From assembly GCA_951230915.1 (NCBI GenBank), contig OX579635.1, forward strand, positions 42,408,001 to 42,472,000: a stretch of DNA of 64,000 nt, read 5' to 3'. Below are positions 40,390 through 52,734 of the stretch, in pieces (the first letter of the stretch is position 1; each line of letters starts with the position of its first letter). The position numbers and the translations under genes are program-made. A model generated the notes under the pieces. It was not told where the DNA came from, searched no databases, and was given only the letters and a program-made list of their open reading frames with translations. The DNA comes from Antitrichia curtipendula. Its lineage: Eukaryota; Streptophyta; Bryopsida; Hypnales; Leucodontaceae.

Positions 40390-43300
40390 GTGCACAAGGG
40401 GATCATTTCTCCATTTAAATTTCAATGCATGCATGCGTCTGCACTCTGCAGGATTGGCATAGTCAGAATGCTTCTCTTCTACTTCCACCTCATCTTCCTG
40501 TTTGTGTTTCTTCACTCGGTTGCCAGTGAAGACACGCTAATCGCCTTCCACTCCTTCGGTGAAGAAGACAACATCACGGCATTCGGAGATGTTGCACACA
40601 CAGGCGCCAATCGCTCCTACACCATCAACGGGCGAGCGACGCACTCGCGAGGGTCTTGTGGAGCATTGTTGTATGGGAAGAAGGTGCGCATTCAAGATAT
40701 CGAAACTGGAAGAGTTACTTCGTTCAGCACCTCCTTCTCATTTAACTTCAAAACTCAAGGCTTGCTCGGCATAATAGCACAGTACCCAGGAGCAGCGAAG
40801 GGTACACAATGGCCTTCGTTTTCGTCTGCACCACGATGTTTGCGAAGATGCACGACTATATCTTCGAAGCAGCTTGACGGTCTGATGGATGCAAAATTTA
40901 TCCTTATTGAAACGATCGATACCATTTATTCTCGCCTTTAACCTTTACTATCATTTTTGGCATGGATTACATCATGCTAGGAAAATGCTTGGACAATGAC
41001 TATGACGTCCCCAGCATATATGTACAACCTCTGCGGCAACGATACCCGCTGCTCGTATTTCTCCAATCGCAGAATTTTCACAGTCTGGATTGATTTCAAC
41101 AGCTCATCCCGGACACTCGAAGTGCGACTGGGGAATGGGTCCAATCCCAGCGTGAAGAAACCTGAGCAACCTCTGCTGCGTGTCCCCAACTACACATTCG
41201 CCAAGCTCCTTCAAGACGAAGTGACCCTCTCATTTGGTGAAATCTCTGATGTCTCCGCATCGAAGCTCATGAGATCTTGACCTGGAGCTTCTTCAGTACT
41301 CCGATTTCAGAGTCTAATGTCTCCTCCCAAACCCTAATTCCTGTTTGGGCTGGAATCAGCACGGGAGTGGTGGGAATGGCGATTCTTTGGTCCATCTCTC
41401 GGTTTGCAAGTCCATCGAGAAGCTTACGCTATAGAGCGTTGGGCTAAAGTGCAGGATCACATGTGATCTCGTATGGAGAGCTCCAGAAGGCCAATGACAA
41501 CTTCGATGAAAGAAATTTGCTTAGCAGAGGCGGATCTGGATCTGTGTACAAAGAATCCTTTGAGGTTCTGGGTGGGGATGCGCGTTTGGTGGCCGTGATG
41601 CAGATCAATTTTCAGGAGCCCAAGCAGGCGGAGTCGCTCTTTCATGCGGAAGTGGCCAGTCTGGGCCAAATTCTGGGAATGTGGTGCAGTTGCAGGGCTG
41701 GTGCCAAGAGAAAGCGGACGCCTGTTGTTGGATTACGACTACATGCCCAATGGAGACCTCAATGAATAGGCTACGCACATGAGGCTAACGAGGAGCGTGC
41801 GATGTCGAATATGAGGGTGTGGAAACGCGCTCCTTACATGTATCAGTGGGTGGGAGGAGTCAACATGGTCAAAATATAAAAAGCATTTTTATGCTCCTTC
41901 TATAGTGTCTAATACACTGATATCGGTGGAACTCTCTCTCTCTTACTTTCACGCTTGCTGATCATCGGTGGCATTGTTCTTATCTTTTAGTTGCTTTCTT
42001 TGCCCACCGGGCTCACATGTAAGCTGGCCCTTAGCTTTCACCAGCAAGCAAATGAAATTTGTGTCGTTGGGCCCTCATAATATTCTTACTACTATAGTTC
42101 ACTTGCTTGCTATTCTTTGGACTGCAAAGAAAAAAGATCACCTCTAAACTTAGTGCTCCAAGGTTTGTATGCCAACAAAACTTTGTTTGCATGCCCCACA
42201 ATCCACCCTGGATTTATCTTCCGTAGCTTGAGGCAAATTGGAAGGAGGGTTGGGCGCGTCAGATGAAGGCAGGTGGTGGGACAAGTGCTATAGCAAGAGT
42301 TTTGGATATGGGGGCCCACATGTAAGCTCCAACTCTCACTAGCCCTTACTTGCACAAGCCTAATGACCAAGATAATGCACTTTCTTTCATGCAACAATAC
42401 TCAATTCTTGATTCCATTCTTGAGGGGGGGATACAATTCTACAATATTTGCACAAGGATTGTTTGAGTTGCATTTTGCATCAAGACATCAAGTCAAGTAA
42501 TGTGTTGTTGGATGTGAATTTTAAAATCCATCAATAGGCTTTGGACTTGTTCACTTGGAAGATCACTACAAGGTGGAAAAAATCACTTTGGTTGTGGGGG
42601 CTCTTGACTACATGGCTCTCAAGATGTCCTACATTGGCAAAGCAACCAAGGAATGGGATGTTTATAATTTTGGCATCTTGGTGCGTGAATTAGTGTGTGG
42701 AAGGCATCCTTGGATTTGTGAGCAATAGAGCTTGAGGATCTAGATTTGTTGCACACAATATGGCAAGCTCAAGAAGGTGGGTCTCTTCTCTATATGGTAG
42801 ATCCAAGACTACTTTAACCTCTTCAATCTTTTAACCCCTAAAACCCCGTTTGTCTCCTCGGGGGACAATTTGGGTCCGGGTAGGTTCCTGTGACCTCAAT
42901 TTGTAGAGAAATTTTTTGGGATTTTTTGCGGTTGTCCGGTTTTGCGAGAGCTTTGTGGATATATAATTTTTATTTCAATTGGTGCCTGAGAGAAAAAATT
43001 ATGCCGAAAATAGAGTTTGGCGGGTAGCACAAAAAAATCACAGAAAATCAAAATAAATTTCTTAAATATTTTTTTCAAAATTTTTGTCTTTTTGTCTACA
43101 TTTGAAGCTTTGATTCATTCGATTTGAACTAATAATGAAAAAGTTATGGACAATCTTAGTTGTTCGGGCAATCTAAGCATCTTCTTGAAAAAATAACTTT
43201 TAGGATTCATTTTTTAATGCAATTTTTACAATTTTCAGAATTTTCTTTTAGATAAGGTTGAATTTGCTTTCTAGAACAATCTCACCGTTGGGATTATGGT

Positions 43301-44000
43301 ATTTCAATTTTGTCTTAGAGCTATTAACAATTTAGTTATTCCTTCAATCTTGAACCTACTTCTACTTAACAATTTTTTAATGAGTAAAAATTTAGTGTTT
43401 TTTTCTTGAATTTTTTTCCTAGATTCTCAACTGAAGTATTCAACATATAAACTTAGAAAATCAAAATCAACAATACAAAAAATTTACGTTAAATAGGTTC
43501 AAAGCCCAAAAATCTAGTCAAGTAAGGTGCAAAAACACTTGTTTTCTTCACTTTGAATGCAAATATCTTGCAATCTATTTGTTCAAAGTTTCTGAAATTT
43601 CTTGCGCACGTTCTCATACTAGTCTAGTATAAGATGCTACGGTTAGATATGCAAAAAAAAACAATTTTTATAGTTTTTTGCTCTTTGCAATAGGAGTGGC
43701 AGTTTTGAGTGTGTTTTGATGGAGAAAAGACCTCGAGGTTTTAGGGGTTAAGATGAGTACCATGTGAGGTCACATATCCAATAGGACCTCCTCCTTTACC
43801 TTTAAATTTTAACAATTTAGGTTATGACAACAATGTATTCATAGCAATAGGTGTGTGGATGTTGATGTCTATAATTGTATGGTTGTCAATTTCTTTTGTT
43901 TGGAACTTTTGTGTAGCCTTCCCAATCCAAAAGCTCAACCATCAATGGGACAAGTGAACGGAATATTGCAACAGATTTGGGACGTACAATAAATGGAGAA
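40390..44000 (+). pseudogene. L-type lectin receptor-like kinase, broken in several places
   Basis: The signal peptide (MLLFYFHLIFLFVFLHSVAS) is followed by legume-lectin strands DTLIAFHSFG and TSFSTSFSFNF. The lectin frame is lost near 40800 and reappears from about 40996 (FTVWIDFNSSSRTLEVRLGN, LRVPNYTFAKLLQDEVTL). A short membrane-like segment (TGVVGMAILWSI) lies near 41360. The kinase begins ISYGELQKANDNFDERNLLS, RGGSGSVYK, but the VAVK lysine is Met (VAVMQI). Then comes a frameshift within VVQLQGWCQE. About 700 bp later, catalytic-loop remnants appear near 42485 (HQDIKSSNVLLDVNF, GALDYMALKMSYIGKATKEW). A TTAA element (42835-43747) separates them from the last helix (LPNPKAQPSMGQVNGI, near 43920). 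Such proteins are plasma-membrane receptors of land plants. With frameshifts, stops and a lost ATP-binding Lys this copy is dead. Confidence 0.75.
42831..43751. mobile_element. TTAA-flanked (piggyBac-like) non-autonomous element, copy A
   Basis: TTAA 42831-42834 and 43748-43751 flank a 913-bp element with inverted ends CCCCTAAAACC and GGTTTTAGGGG. It has no coding capacity. It sits within the kinase part of the lectin receptor pseudogene. Its interior is the reverse complement of copy D (for example TTGACTAGATTTTT against AAAATCTAGTCAAG). The TTAA target and CCC ends are the hallmark of piggyBac-type elements; no transposase is present to confirm it. Confidence 0.7.
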
Positions 44001-44539
44001 TGTATTTACCATCACTAATATAGCTATGCCTTCTCATCAAGCCTTTGAGACTTTATCATTCATTCTCTTAGTTTGAATTCAAATATTCCTCTTAATAGTA
44101 TTTCAAGAGCTCATACCAAGGGCTTGTGGATAATTCTACATTGCACCATGTTTGAGGCAATTTTCATAAAGACAACTAATCATAGTTGTCATTGCCATTA
44201 GTATTTCTACCCCCTATTTTGGACTATCAATTTTGAATTCATATTTGGAATTCTAAACCTTGAGGCCATTGTAGTAGAGGTTATGAAATCCAAAATTGAT
44301 GGCCTAAAATAGGGGGCAGATTTGTATATCTATGACAAGTGTGGGAAAAATAATTTCTCAACCTTCTTTAAAAGGCTCGTAGCACTACTTTCGACAAACC
44401 CTATTTTTCCTTTGGGAGTGAATGAACCCAACCCCCCATCCAACATCAAAACACACTACAGTGGATGTTTTCTCCACAAGCCCTGCACCAACGGGAAGCA
44501 CCCAAAAGGCCAGCCACGCCATCAGAGAGCGGAACGGCG
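44001..44539. other. Intergenic between the lectin-kinase remnant and psaF, no gene seen
   Basis: AT-rich DNA with a short inverted similarity around CCCCCTATTTT (44210) and AAAATAGGGGG (44310). This may be a small foldback insertion. No coding region was recognised. Confidence 0.4.
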
Positions 44540-44714
44540 ATAGGCCAACAATCCAATGAGGCTAGATCTTCTGGATAAGATTGTGCCTCACACAAGCCCA
44601 AGTAAGCTCTGCCCGCGCTTCTCTTCGCTCAGTGCCCATCCCATTCCTTTTCCTCTCCTCTTTCCCCTGGTTTTGTGAGGGTCCTCTCTCTCCCTTCGCA
44701 GCTTTTCTGTAGCT
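44540..44714 (+). promoter_or_regulatory. psaF promoter-proximal region and 5' leader
   Basis: It contains GGCCAACAATCCAATGAGG (a CCAAT-type element, near 44542) and GATAAG (an I-box-like word near 44574, common in light-regulated genes). These are followed by a strongly pyrimidine-rich leader (CTTTTCCTCTCCTCTTTCCC). No clear TATA box is seen, which is known for some nuclear photosynthesis genes. The promoter role is inferred from position. Confidence 0.4.
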
Positions 44715-45458
44715 ATGGCGTCCACGGTCTCCATGGCCGCTCTCGCCCCCGCGGGTCTCATTGCGCCACTCGACTTGAGCTCCCGCTCGGCCATCTCTGG
44801 CGCTCGCGCCTCCGTGTTCGTGAAGAACACCCGGGCCAGGACTACCTGCTCCGCCTCATCCGTCGACACCACTGAGACCACATTTGCCCAAACTGCAGGG
44901 AAGTTCGCCACTGCAATGGCGCTGGCTGCCGTCGTTGGGACCAGTGACTTCGTGGTGCAGGAAGCCCGCGCCGATGTCGCCGGGTTGACGCCTTGCAAGG
45001 AGAGCAAGGGCTTCGCCAAGCGGGAGAAGCAGGAGATCAAGAAGCTTGAGTCGAGGTTGAAGCTGTACGCGCCTAATAGCGCCCCGGCGTTGGCCATCAA
45101 TGCGACCATTGAGAAGACAAGGAGACGGTTTGCGTTCTATGGGAGGGAGGGCTTGTTGTGCGGAACCGACGGGCTGCCTCATTTGATCGTGGACGGGGAC
45201 CAGAAGCATTTGGGCGAGTTCGTGTACCCGGGGCTCGTGTTCTTGTACATCACAGGGTGGATTGGGTGGGTAGGACGTGCCTACTTGATTGACGTCAGAA
45301 ACACCAAGAAGCCCACCGAGAAGGAGATCATCATCGACGTGCCGCTGGCGCTCCGGATCATGGCCAAGGGCTTTACGTGGCCCGTGGCAGCTCTAGGAGA
45401 GCTCAGGAACGGACAGCTGTTGGAGAAGAACTCCAACATCACCGTCTCCCCCAGATAA
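44715..45458 (+). CDS. psaF: Photosystem I reaction centre subunit III (PsaF), nuclear, single exon
   Basis: The 247-codon frame is uninterrupted. The first ~80 residues form a bipartite plastid transit peptide: a Ser/Ala/Arg-rich stroma-targeting part and then a hydrophobic lumen-targeting part ending at EARA. The mature protein starts [20 protein letters not shown] and has the Lys-rich N-terminal region that docks plastocyanin on the lumenal side. It then has [20 protein letters not shown], the membrane helix [20 protein letters not shown], the conserved RAYLIDV loop, and the tail [10 protein letters not shown]. Its role is electron transfer from plastocyanin to P700 and structural contact with the antenna. 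No intron is present. This is the only conventional gene in the window that looks intact. The start is the first ATG in frame, in a good plant context (GCTATGGCG). Confidence 0.97.
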   Translation: MASTVSMAALAPAGLIAPLDLSSRSAISGARASVFVKNTRARTTCSASSVDTTETTFAQTAGKFATAMALAAVVGTSDFVVQEARADVAGLTPCKESKGFAKREKQEIKKLESRLKLYAPNSAPALAINATIEKTRRRFAFYGREGLLCGTDGLPHLIVDGDQKHLGEFVYPGLVFLYITGWIGWVGRAYLIDVRNTKKPTEKEIIIDVPLALRIMAKGFTWPVAALGELRNGQLLEKNSNITVSPR

Positions 45459-45518
45459 ATAACTACTACTCATCCTAGTGTATGATTATCAACTACTGTA
45501 ACTGTGCTTAATTGGTGT

Positions 45519-45524
45519 AATAAA
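45519..45524 (+). terminator. Probable psaF polyadenylation signal AATAAA
   Basis: AATAAA lies 61 bp after the stop codon in an AT-rich 3' region. It is a plausible near-upstream element; the cleavage site is not visible. Confidence 0.55.
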
Positions 45525-46180
45525 CACGACATTGTAGCTTTACTTCATCACAATGGCTTCTCTGTATGTGCATGGTCTGTATGTGCATGGCAACAGTAGT
45601 ACTTTACCGGAAGCGTTTCTTGGAGAGTCTACATTCACATGTAGACTTACGCTGTGCTCAACGATCCTCTTCGCAATCTATGAAGGTTTGTTTTTGAAAT
45701 GGATTTTGATGGGAATGAGACTTGGTGATTGCCAAAGTAGTGTAATTCAAACAGGTTAGTTCGAATGCCGCATGGCTGTTCTTTGCTGTCTGTGTTCCTT
45801 CTGAATCTTCTCTTTCAAGTGCCGCTTTTGGATGCGTTTGCATATATAACGTTTGCTCTGAACTTTTGCTGAAACCTCTCCTGGCTGGTACTACCTACCT
45901 TTGAGAGAAGCATACTTTGAGCTGCAATTGTGATATCAGGTTCACGCCAATTTTAGCTGGAGCTAACCAAGTAGAGACTTCAGCTGACTGGAATTAGTTA
46001 ATGGTTGACAGATTGATGTTTATTCATGCTACGACATTCACTTCAACACAACTGAACTCACCGAATGGTTCATAGGAATGGTGTGGTTCGAATGGTTAAC
46101 CCTCACCAAATCTTGAACCGATGACTCTAATGTCCTGTCTGTTGTCTTAGTGCAGATCAGAAGAGATACTTAACTTCCAA
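45525..46180. other. Intergenic downstream of psaF, nothing recognised
   Basis: Only short, featureless open frames are present (the longest 68 codons at 45553-45759). Confidence 0.4.
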
Positions 46181-47126
46181 TTAACCCCTAAACGTCCTAA
46201 AACTGCCTTTTTTTTTGGCAACATAGCGATTTTGGGCAGCTCATTGCGTATGGAATTTTTATTGTTTTTTGCTGGAATTTTCACACAATATGGGGACGAG
46301 GTTTATCTTTAAGGCCCAACAATTTTCATAACTTTTGACTTCATTGTTCAAAAGTTATTGAATGATCTGTAATTTTCAATGCTCGACGGGCAGCCCAAAA
46401 AAAATTCTAAAAAATCTAAAAAAAACTTTTTTTAAAATAAAAATTTGAAACTGGCTCTTTAAATTTATATATACTTGGAAAGCTTTGAATCATTCCATTT
46501 TGATTTATGAGTTGAGAGTTATGAGGTGCACTAGTTTGTGGGTAGTTATGGATTCCCTACTCAAAAATAAACTTTGGAGTCCTTAATTTAACTCAATTTT
46601 TAATATTTTTTGAAAACAACTACAACATATAATTAAACTGTTTATTACTATATTACCACCGTTGGGATTAGAATTTTTCAACTTTATAATTAAATTCTTA
46701 ACAATTTAGTGTTTTGAATCATTCTCTACTTCTTTCTACTTGCTATACTTTTTCTATATGTTAACCAATTCCAAATGATCTAAAATTTTTTAAGCATGTA
46801 GCCAACTTGCCTTGAAGAATGAATCCAAAGAAGCACAATCATTTTGGAGATTTTTTCATACAAATGTGACCTTGTGAAGTGCAGCTGCCCGTATTTTTAC
46901 AGGGCTAAAAAAATGAGTTTTGTCACTTCAAACGTTAAAATCTTGCAATCTACACGGTGAAAAATTCTGAATTTTTTTTCACATATTTTCAAACTAGTGT
47001 ACTACAAGATCCTACGGTTACTTGGTCCAAAAATGTTTATTTTTTCTAAAATTTGGTGCTTGTATCAGAAATGGCAGTTTTGGACTGTTTTTGGTGAAAA
47101 CATAGTCTCCGACGTTTAGGGGTTAA
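46181..47126. mobile_element. TTAA-flanked (piggyBac-like) non-autonomous element, copy B
   Basis: TTAA 46181-46184 and 47123-47126 flank 938 bp with inverted ends CCCCTAAACGTC and GACGTTTAGGGG. A block beginning AACATAGCGATTTTGGGCAG near the left end is shared with copy E in the same orientation. Confidence 0.75.
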
Positions 47127-47132
47127 CAGTCC

Positions 47133-47677
47133 TTAACTCCTAAAAGCCCAAGGGGTTTGGACAAAACACAAATGTGTTATAAAATATAAGTTCTACAACT
47201 TTTTTGAAGTTTGCATTAAAATAAATAATGTGAAGCACAAAAAGAAAAAAATATCTGTATGGTCAAAATTATAAAATTATTCTTAGATTCTCTTCAAATG
47301 AATTTTGAAGATATAACTTCAAAAATTCACCAAAATTACAATTTCTATCTTTAGCAATTGAATTTTTTTTTGATTGGTCAAAATTGTGGTTTCTATTGAT
47401 TTGTGAAAAAATGCATAAGATCCAGTAATGAAAACACCAACACTTTCCCCAAATAGTAAGTTTTTCAACACTAGGCAATATTAGACTCTTTGTGCTATTT
47501 CTCTTATAGTTTTTGTTTGACCGTAGCGATCTTAGTTTTGAATATAAATATTGAAAGACAATCCAATCTCTTAAGAAAAAAAAAAAAAAAAATTGAAAAA
47601 AGTTTTTTTCTGCCCGAAAAATCTGCCCGAAGTTGGGCAGCGACCATAAAATGGTCGTTTGAGCGCTTAGGGGTTAA
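47133..47677. mobile_element. TTAA-flanked element, copy C (shorter, different interior)
   Basis: TTAA 47133-47136 and 47674-47677 flank 537 bp with ends CTCCTAAAAGC and GCTTAGGGG. It begins 6 bp after copy B. Near its right end CGACCATAAAATGGTCG is a perfect palindrome. The short minus-strand open frame inside shows nothing known. Confidence 0.6.
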
Positions 47678-47995
47678 TGCATCACCTACCTTACTGGCGC
47701 TACGTGTTTGGCACGGGCGTGGCCTAATTGGGATATCTTTTTTGTCCCAGTGTGAATAGCATTCAATGGGATATCAGATCATGCCAATTTCTTCATTTTC
47801 TGACAAGAATGTTCATCGTCCTGTGGCTTTCGCTCGCTAAGAGCATCCCCACTCCAACTTGGCAAAAAGATACTCCAAGTGGCTTTTTGGCGTGTTGCAG
47901 AAATGCGGCCGGCTCGTGGGAAGGGAGTGTGGTCCACAGGAACACGGTGAACCTCACATTGTTCGAGAATTGCACTTCGCCCTATGCACATGAAG

Positions 47996-48292
47996 TCAGC
48001 ATGTCAGAGCTTGTTCCGAGATTTCTTCTTCGTTGAAGCCACTAGCCTGGGCGTACTCCTCCAGTTGAATGAAGTTGCTGAAATTTAGTTGAAGTGCCTC
48101 ACTTTCTGGTTTCACAGATTCGTTTTCTGAAGCAAAGAGTGTGCGTGCCATTTCTTGTTCATGTTGGAAGGTCCAATTCGTGGTGAGACAATTTTTGTGT
48201 GCACAGAAGATGATTTTTTTTGAAGAAAGGTGTTCACATAATTGCTTCTTGAGTTGCTGGAGGACGTGGAGCTTGCTGTTGCTAGAGGTCAT
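47996..48292 (-). other. Small open frame near the Harbinger left end, unrecognised
   Basis: 98 codons, moderately acidic at the C-terminus (LQLNFSNFIQLEEYAQASGF). No domain was recognised. It could be a decayed exon of an element gene or chance. Confidence 0.25.
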
Positions 48293-48299
48293 TCATTCA

Positions 48300-49213
48300 T
48301 GTGGAGCTTGAAGTCGAATTTCCAAACAGAAGATTAGGAGCAAAACTTACAGGTGATGATGGAACGTGGAGCATATTACTTTTTGCAGAGAGTTTGAGAT
48401 TGATTCCTTCAGTTGCAAACATTGATTATGTAGTTGTTGTCTAGATGACCTTCATGAGGTGGCCTTCAGTAGGCAGTATTTTAGAAGACTGAAATTTGTT
48501 TTGAATGAGGTCTCCGTGTATGTGTAATGAACAATCATGAACTCTGGTAAGTTAATTATGCAGCATGCCTTCATTAGTGGAGCAACAATCTGTGGAACTG
48601 TATTTGAACACATGAAAGCAAAAGGCACTTAATTTTGATTTGAACAATACTTAGAGGTTCCATGCCACATTTTGATTTTTAATTTTTAATTTCGTTGAAA
48701 TATCCCTCCGTTACTGTATTTAGCATTGAATTTCCTATGGAAACTGAAAGGGGAAGTCTGGGAATGTGACAGTTCTTGAAATATTTTGGAGTCAATTGTC
48801 GTAGAAAGACCACTGGAATCTGCATCTAACTCAAGTCGTTTCATATATTTTGGAGCTTTTCGTAATTACTTATGCCATTTCAAACTTGAACTGGCATACG
48901 GCTTTAAAATCACCTACCACCTTAAATGTATATATTTTTTACATTTCTCAAGGCAACAAACATTAAGCATGTATAATAGTGTACAATTGGAGAGGTATCT
49001 GATTTTCCAACTTGTATACTTTTTTGAGCTTGGATCGTCCATACTTTAGAAACTTAAATTCTTCTCATCATGCGTTATTTTTTCTAAGAAATTGAGCATA
49101 GAATTTGAATAATTGGAGTTCATCTTGAAGTTCTAATACACGCCCTCATGATCAAATATTTTTATCATAAAATGCACCTTGTCTTATTATCAATATTAGT
49201 TGTGCATTCTACC
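48300..49213. other. Harbinger interior, no gene seen
   Basis: AT-rich DNA with only short open frames. Confidence 0.4.
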
Positions 49214-50126
49214 TTAACTCCTAAAGGACCAAGGTGATTTCCTTTCAAAATCCACTTGAAACTGTCATTTCTATTGCAAAGAAAAAAGAGCTTTAAAACT
49301 TCTTTTTTTGGCATATTCAACCGTAAAATCTTACACTTTACTAGTATATGAATACGAAGAGAAAATTTCAAAAACTTTGACCATGTAGATTGCAAGATAT
49401 ATGAATTTAAAGTGAAGAAAACAAGTCTTTTTGCACCTTGCTTGACTAGATTTTTTGGCTTCGAATCTGTTTAGTTCAATTTTTTGCACGACTGATTTTG
49501 GTTTTCTACTTATTTATGTAAAGTATTTCAGTTAAAAATCTATCCAAAAAATTAGGAAAAAAAAGCACTTAATTTTCACTCATTAAAAAATTATTAAGTA
49601 GAAAAAAAACTAAATTGTTAATAGCTTTTAGATGGAATTGAATCGCAATAATTCCAATGGTGACATTGTTCTAATAAGAAAATCTAACCGTGTCTATTAA
49701 ATTTTTTTTTTTTAAATTCTAAAAATTGCATTGAAAAATTAATTCTACAAGTTCTTTTTTCAAGAAGATGCTTAAATTGCCCGAAAAACTAAAATTGTCC
49801 ATAACTTTCTCATTATTTGTCCAAATTAAATGAAACAAATCTTCACATGTAGACAAAATTAAAATATTTGAGAAAAAGATTTGGAAAAAAAATATTTTGC
49901 CTTTTTTATAATTTTTTGTACTGCTCGCCAAACTCCATTTTTGCTTAATGTGCTATAACTTTTGCCACCGGGCATCAATTAAAACAAAAATTATATGTTC
50001 ACAGAGCTCTTGCTCACATACACAACCTCAAAAAATTCCAAAAATTATCACTAAAAATTGAGACAATAGAAACCCGCCTACACCCAAATTGTCCACCAAG
50101 GGAACAAATGTTCCTTTAGGGGTTCA
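49214..50126. mobile_element. TTAA-flanked (piggyBac-like) element, copy D
   Basis: TTAA 49214-49217 on the left and TTCA (one change from TTAA) at 50123-50126 flank 905 bp with ends CTCCTAAAGGACC and CCTTTAGGGG. The interior is the inverse of copy A. It is nested in the Harbinger element. Confidence 0.65.
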
Positions 50127-51265
50127 GGCTTACAATTTTGTAGTAGTTCAGGCTTACAATTTAGTATTCGTTGAGATATATGCTAATTAAGTCAAATGCA
50201 TAGCAATCATTGTAGTATGTGAATGGAAGAAATGTGATTTATCACTTAATAATAATATCTTTAGCTAATCAGGTAACAACACCTACTTCAGACCTACTCG
50301 TGAAACTATCCAATCTACACTCTCGCTTAAAAAGTAATTTAAAGCTACATAGTTTCTTCTAAGGAAATTGCAAGAAATGCCTTTGATCTAACTCATAATC
50401 CCTTACCAACTACAACCAAACTTATTTAATGGGCACAAGTACTTTAAAATTCAATTCAACCTTTGTATGTTCCTATTTCTAATTTGTGAAATTCTTCACA
50501 AATGCTTCATAAAGTCTAATTTGAACATGTGTAGTTATATTCTGCAAAATAGTGATTATGATTTTTTGTTTTCGAGATTTTCAATAACAATACACTTTGG
50601 CAATCTTAATTTCTTAGTTTTGAGAAATTAGAATAATTTGGCTCACTTACAATTCAAGTTGGATGACAACTGCCTATATTGCATCATAAATATATGAGAG
50701 GCCTTGTCTATATGTAGAAGCAATCACTTTTGTGATTTTTCCTTAATTGTATTGGCTTCTAGTTACCTCATTCCTTACCTCTAAATACCCTTATTCTATT
50801 TTTGACATGTACAAAGAGGATTTGAAGAATTGAATCAGTTAGACTATTGCATTGCCCTCACGATCTAACATTTCCATGTCTACATTTATAAGTGATAACT
50901 TTGCATTCTCTTAGTGCATGTGAGCTTTGGCATACGAAGACCTTTAACGGGGTACATTGGAAAAAAAATAGAACTTTTCAAAACCGTTCACTTCATGGTT
51001 GATTTAGAAGAAATACCACAAATCTTAGTGAAATGTGGACTTATAGGAATGAACTCATGAACTACACTTCATTCTTTTGTTATGTTTTCTTTTCTTACCT
51101 TACAATTTGATATTGTGCCAGATTCTTGAGTAGTGTTTGCCCAATAGCAACTAATTCCCTATCACTTCACATTGCTCACAATATTTTGCATGTTATGTAC
51201 AGCATTCTATAAGTGTGGAAGATTGATATTACCGGATCCAAAATCTGTGCCACTACTGCATTAAT
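50127..51265. other. Harbinger interior upstream of the transposase, no gene seen
   Basis: AT-rich DNA without convincing coding content. The transposase promoter should lie towards 51265. Confidence 0.4.
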
Positions 51266-52576
51266 ATGGATGCTTGGAGAGCAAGAGTAGCGGCTTTACA
51301 ACGAGAGGTGCGTGAAGATGACAAACAAGAGGACCTCCTCTTCGACAGTTACTTGGATCAGGTTCGTGATTATTCCATTCTTGAAACTGAAGGAACCAGT
51401 ACGCTTGGAGGATCCAGGCCTGGTCGACGTGGCAATATAGAAAGATAAAGGGTGGAAGGACATGAACGCCTATATGCTGATTACTTTTCAGAGACTCCTG
51501 TTTATGGAGCAATGCAATTTCGACGCCGCTTTCGAATGCAAAGATCACTATTCTTATCGATCATGGCAGGGGTTTGTAGACAAGATAGCTATTTTCTTCA
51601 AAAACGTGATGCTCTTGGGAAACTAGGACTTTCATCACTTCAAAAATGCACAGCTGCTCTTTGCATGCTTGCATACGGGGTCACTGTAGACGTAACAGAT
51701 GAGTACTGCAGAATTGCAGAGTCCACAACTACGGAGGCCATGAAGAGATTTTGTGTTGCCGTTCGAGCTGAATTCGGCCCTCACTACTTGAGACACCCAT
51801 CAAGATCTGATTTTGAAAAGCAATTGTCTATAAACGCAGAGCGGGGCTGGCCTGGGATGTTTGCCTCAATAGACTGTATGCACTATGAGTGGAAGAACTG
51901 CCCCGTGGCTTGGCAGGGAGATTAAGGTAACAAAGATGGGGCAAGATCAATAATTCTAGAAGCCATAGCCGACCAAAGTTTACATATATGGCATGCATTT
52001 TTTGGTCTTCCAGGTGCAAACAACGATGTCAATGTCCTAGACCGTAGTCCTCTAGTCCACAACATGTTGACTGGTGAAGGACACGACCTGGAGTTTGTTG
52101 TAAATGGTGTGCAATACAACAGGTATTACTTGCTTGCTGATGGAATCTACCCACCATGGTCGTGCTTCGTACAGACTATTCATGCACCAGATGACGAGAA
52201 GCGGGCTTACTTTGCACAACAACAAGAACGTGCTAGGAAAGATGTTGAAAGGTGCTTTGGCGTTCTGCAAGCACGTTTTGCAATAATCCAGAATCCTTGC
52301 AGACAGTGGAGTCTAGAGTGCATATCTAACATCATGTTTGCATGTTGCATTCTGCATAACATGATTGTAGAAGATGAAGCAGATGAAGGTCTTCATTTTC
52401 CTTTTGATATTCACCGAGTTGTGCCTTTGCGTCGAGATCTTTCTTATGACGATTTAGTGATGGGCACTGTGCAATTAGAAAATGAAGACACATACTACAA
52501 TCTAAGAGGGGACTTGATCGAGCATTTGTGGGCATTTAAGGGAAGTAGAGCCCTCAACTACATTGGTTGTTTATAG
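51266..52576 (+). pseudogene. PIF/Harbinger DDE transposase, two in-frame stops
   Basis: A single frame runs from ATG 51266 to TAG 52576 (436 residues) with only two interruptions: TAA 51446-51448 (after GRRGNIER) and TAA 51923-51925 (in WQGD*GNKDG, where relatives have Tyr, one base change). Matches to the plant PIF transposase are GHERLYADYFSETPVYG, FRRRFRMQRSLF and GMFASIDCMHYEWKNCP (first catalytic Asp). FGLPGANNDVNVLDRSPL (second Asp), FVQTIHAPDDEKRAYFAQQQ and DVERCFGVLQARFAII (catalytic Glu) follow, and the gene ends with the CCILHNMIVEDE motif. The enzyme cuts and pastes the element with help from the Myb-like protein. Otherwise the frame is well preserved, so inactivation looks recent. 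Confidence 0.9.
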
Positions 52577-52734
52577 TTTTAAATGCCTCGATGCTTGCGT
52601 CACCAAATTGTTCTTTTCATAGAGCAACTTCTGTACAGCACATCTAAGAACTCACTTTTTTCAAACTACTTGTTTATATTTTATAAAAACCTCCCATAGC
52701 TCTTTTTTTATGCTTGACACAAGGAAAGAACCCC

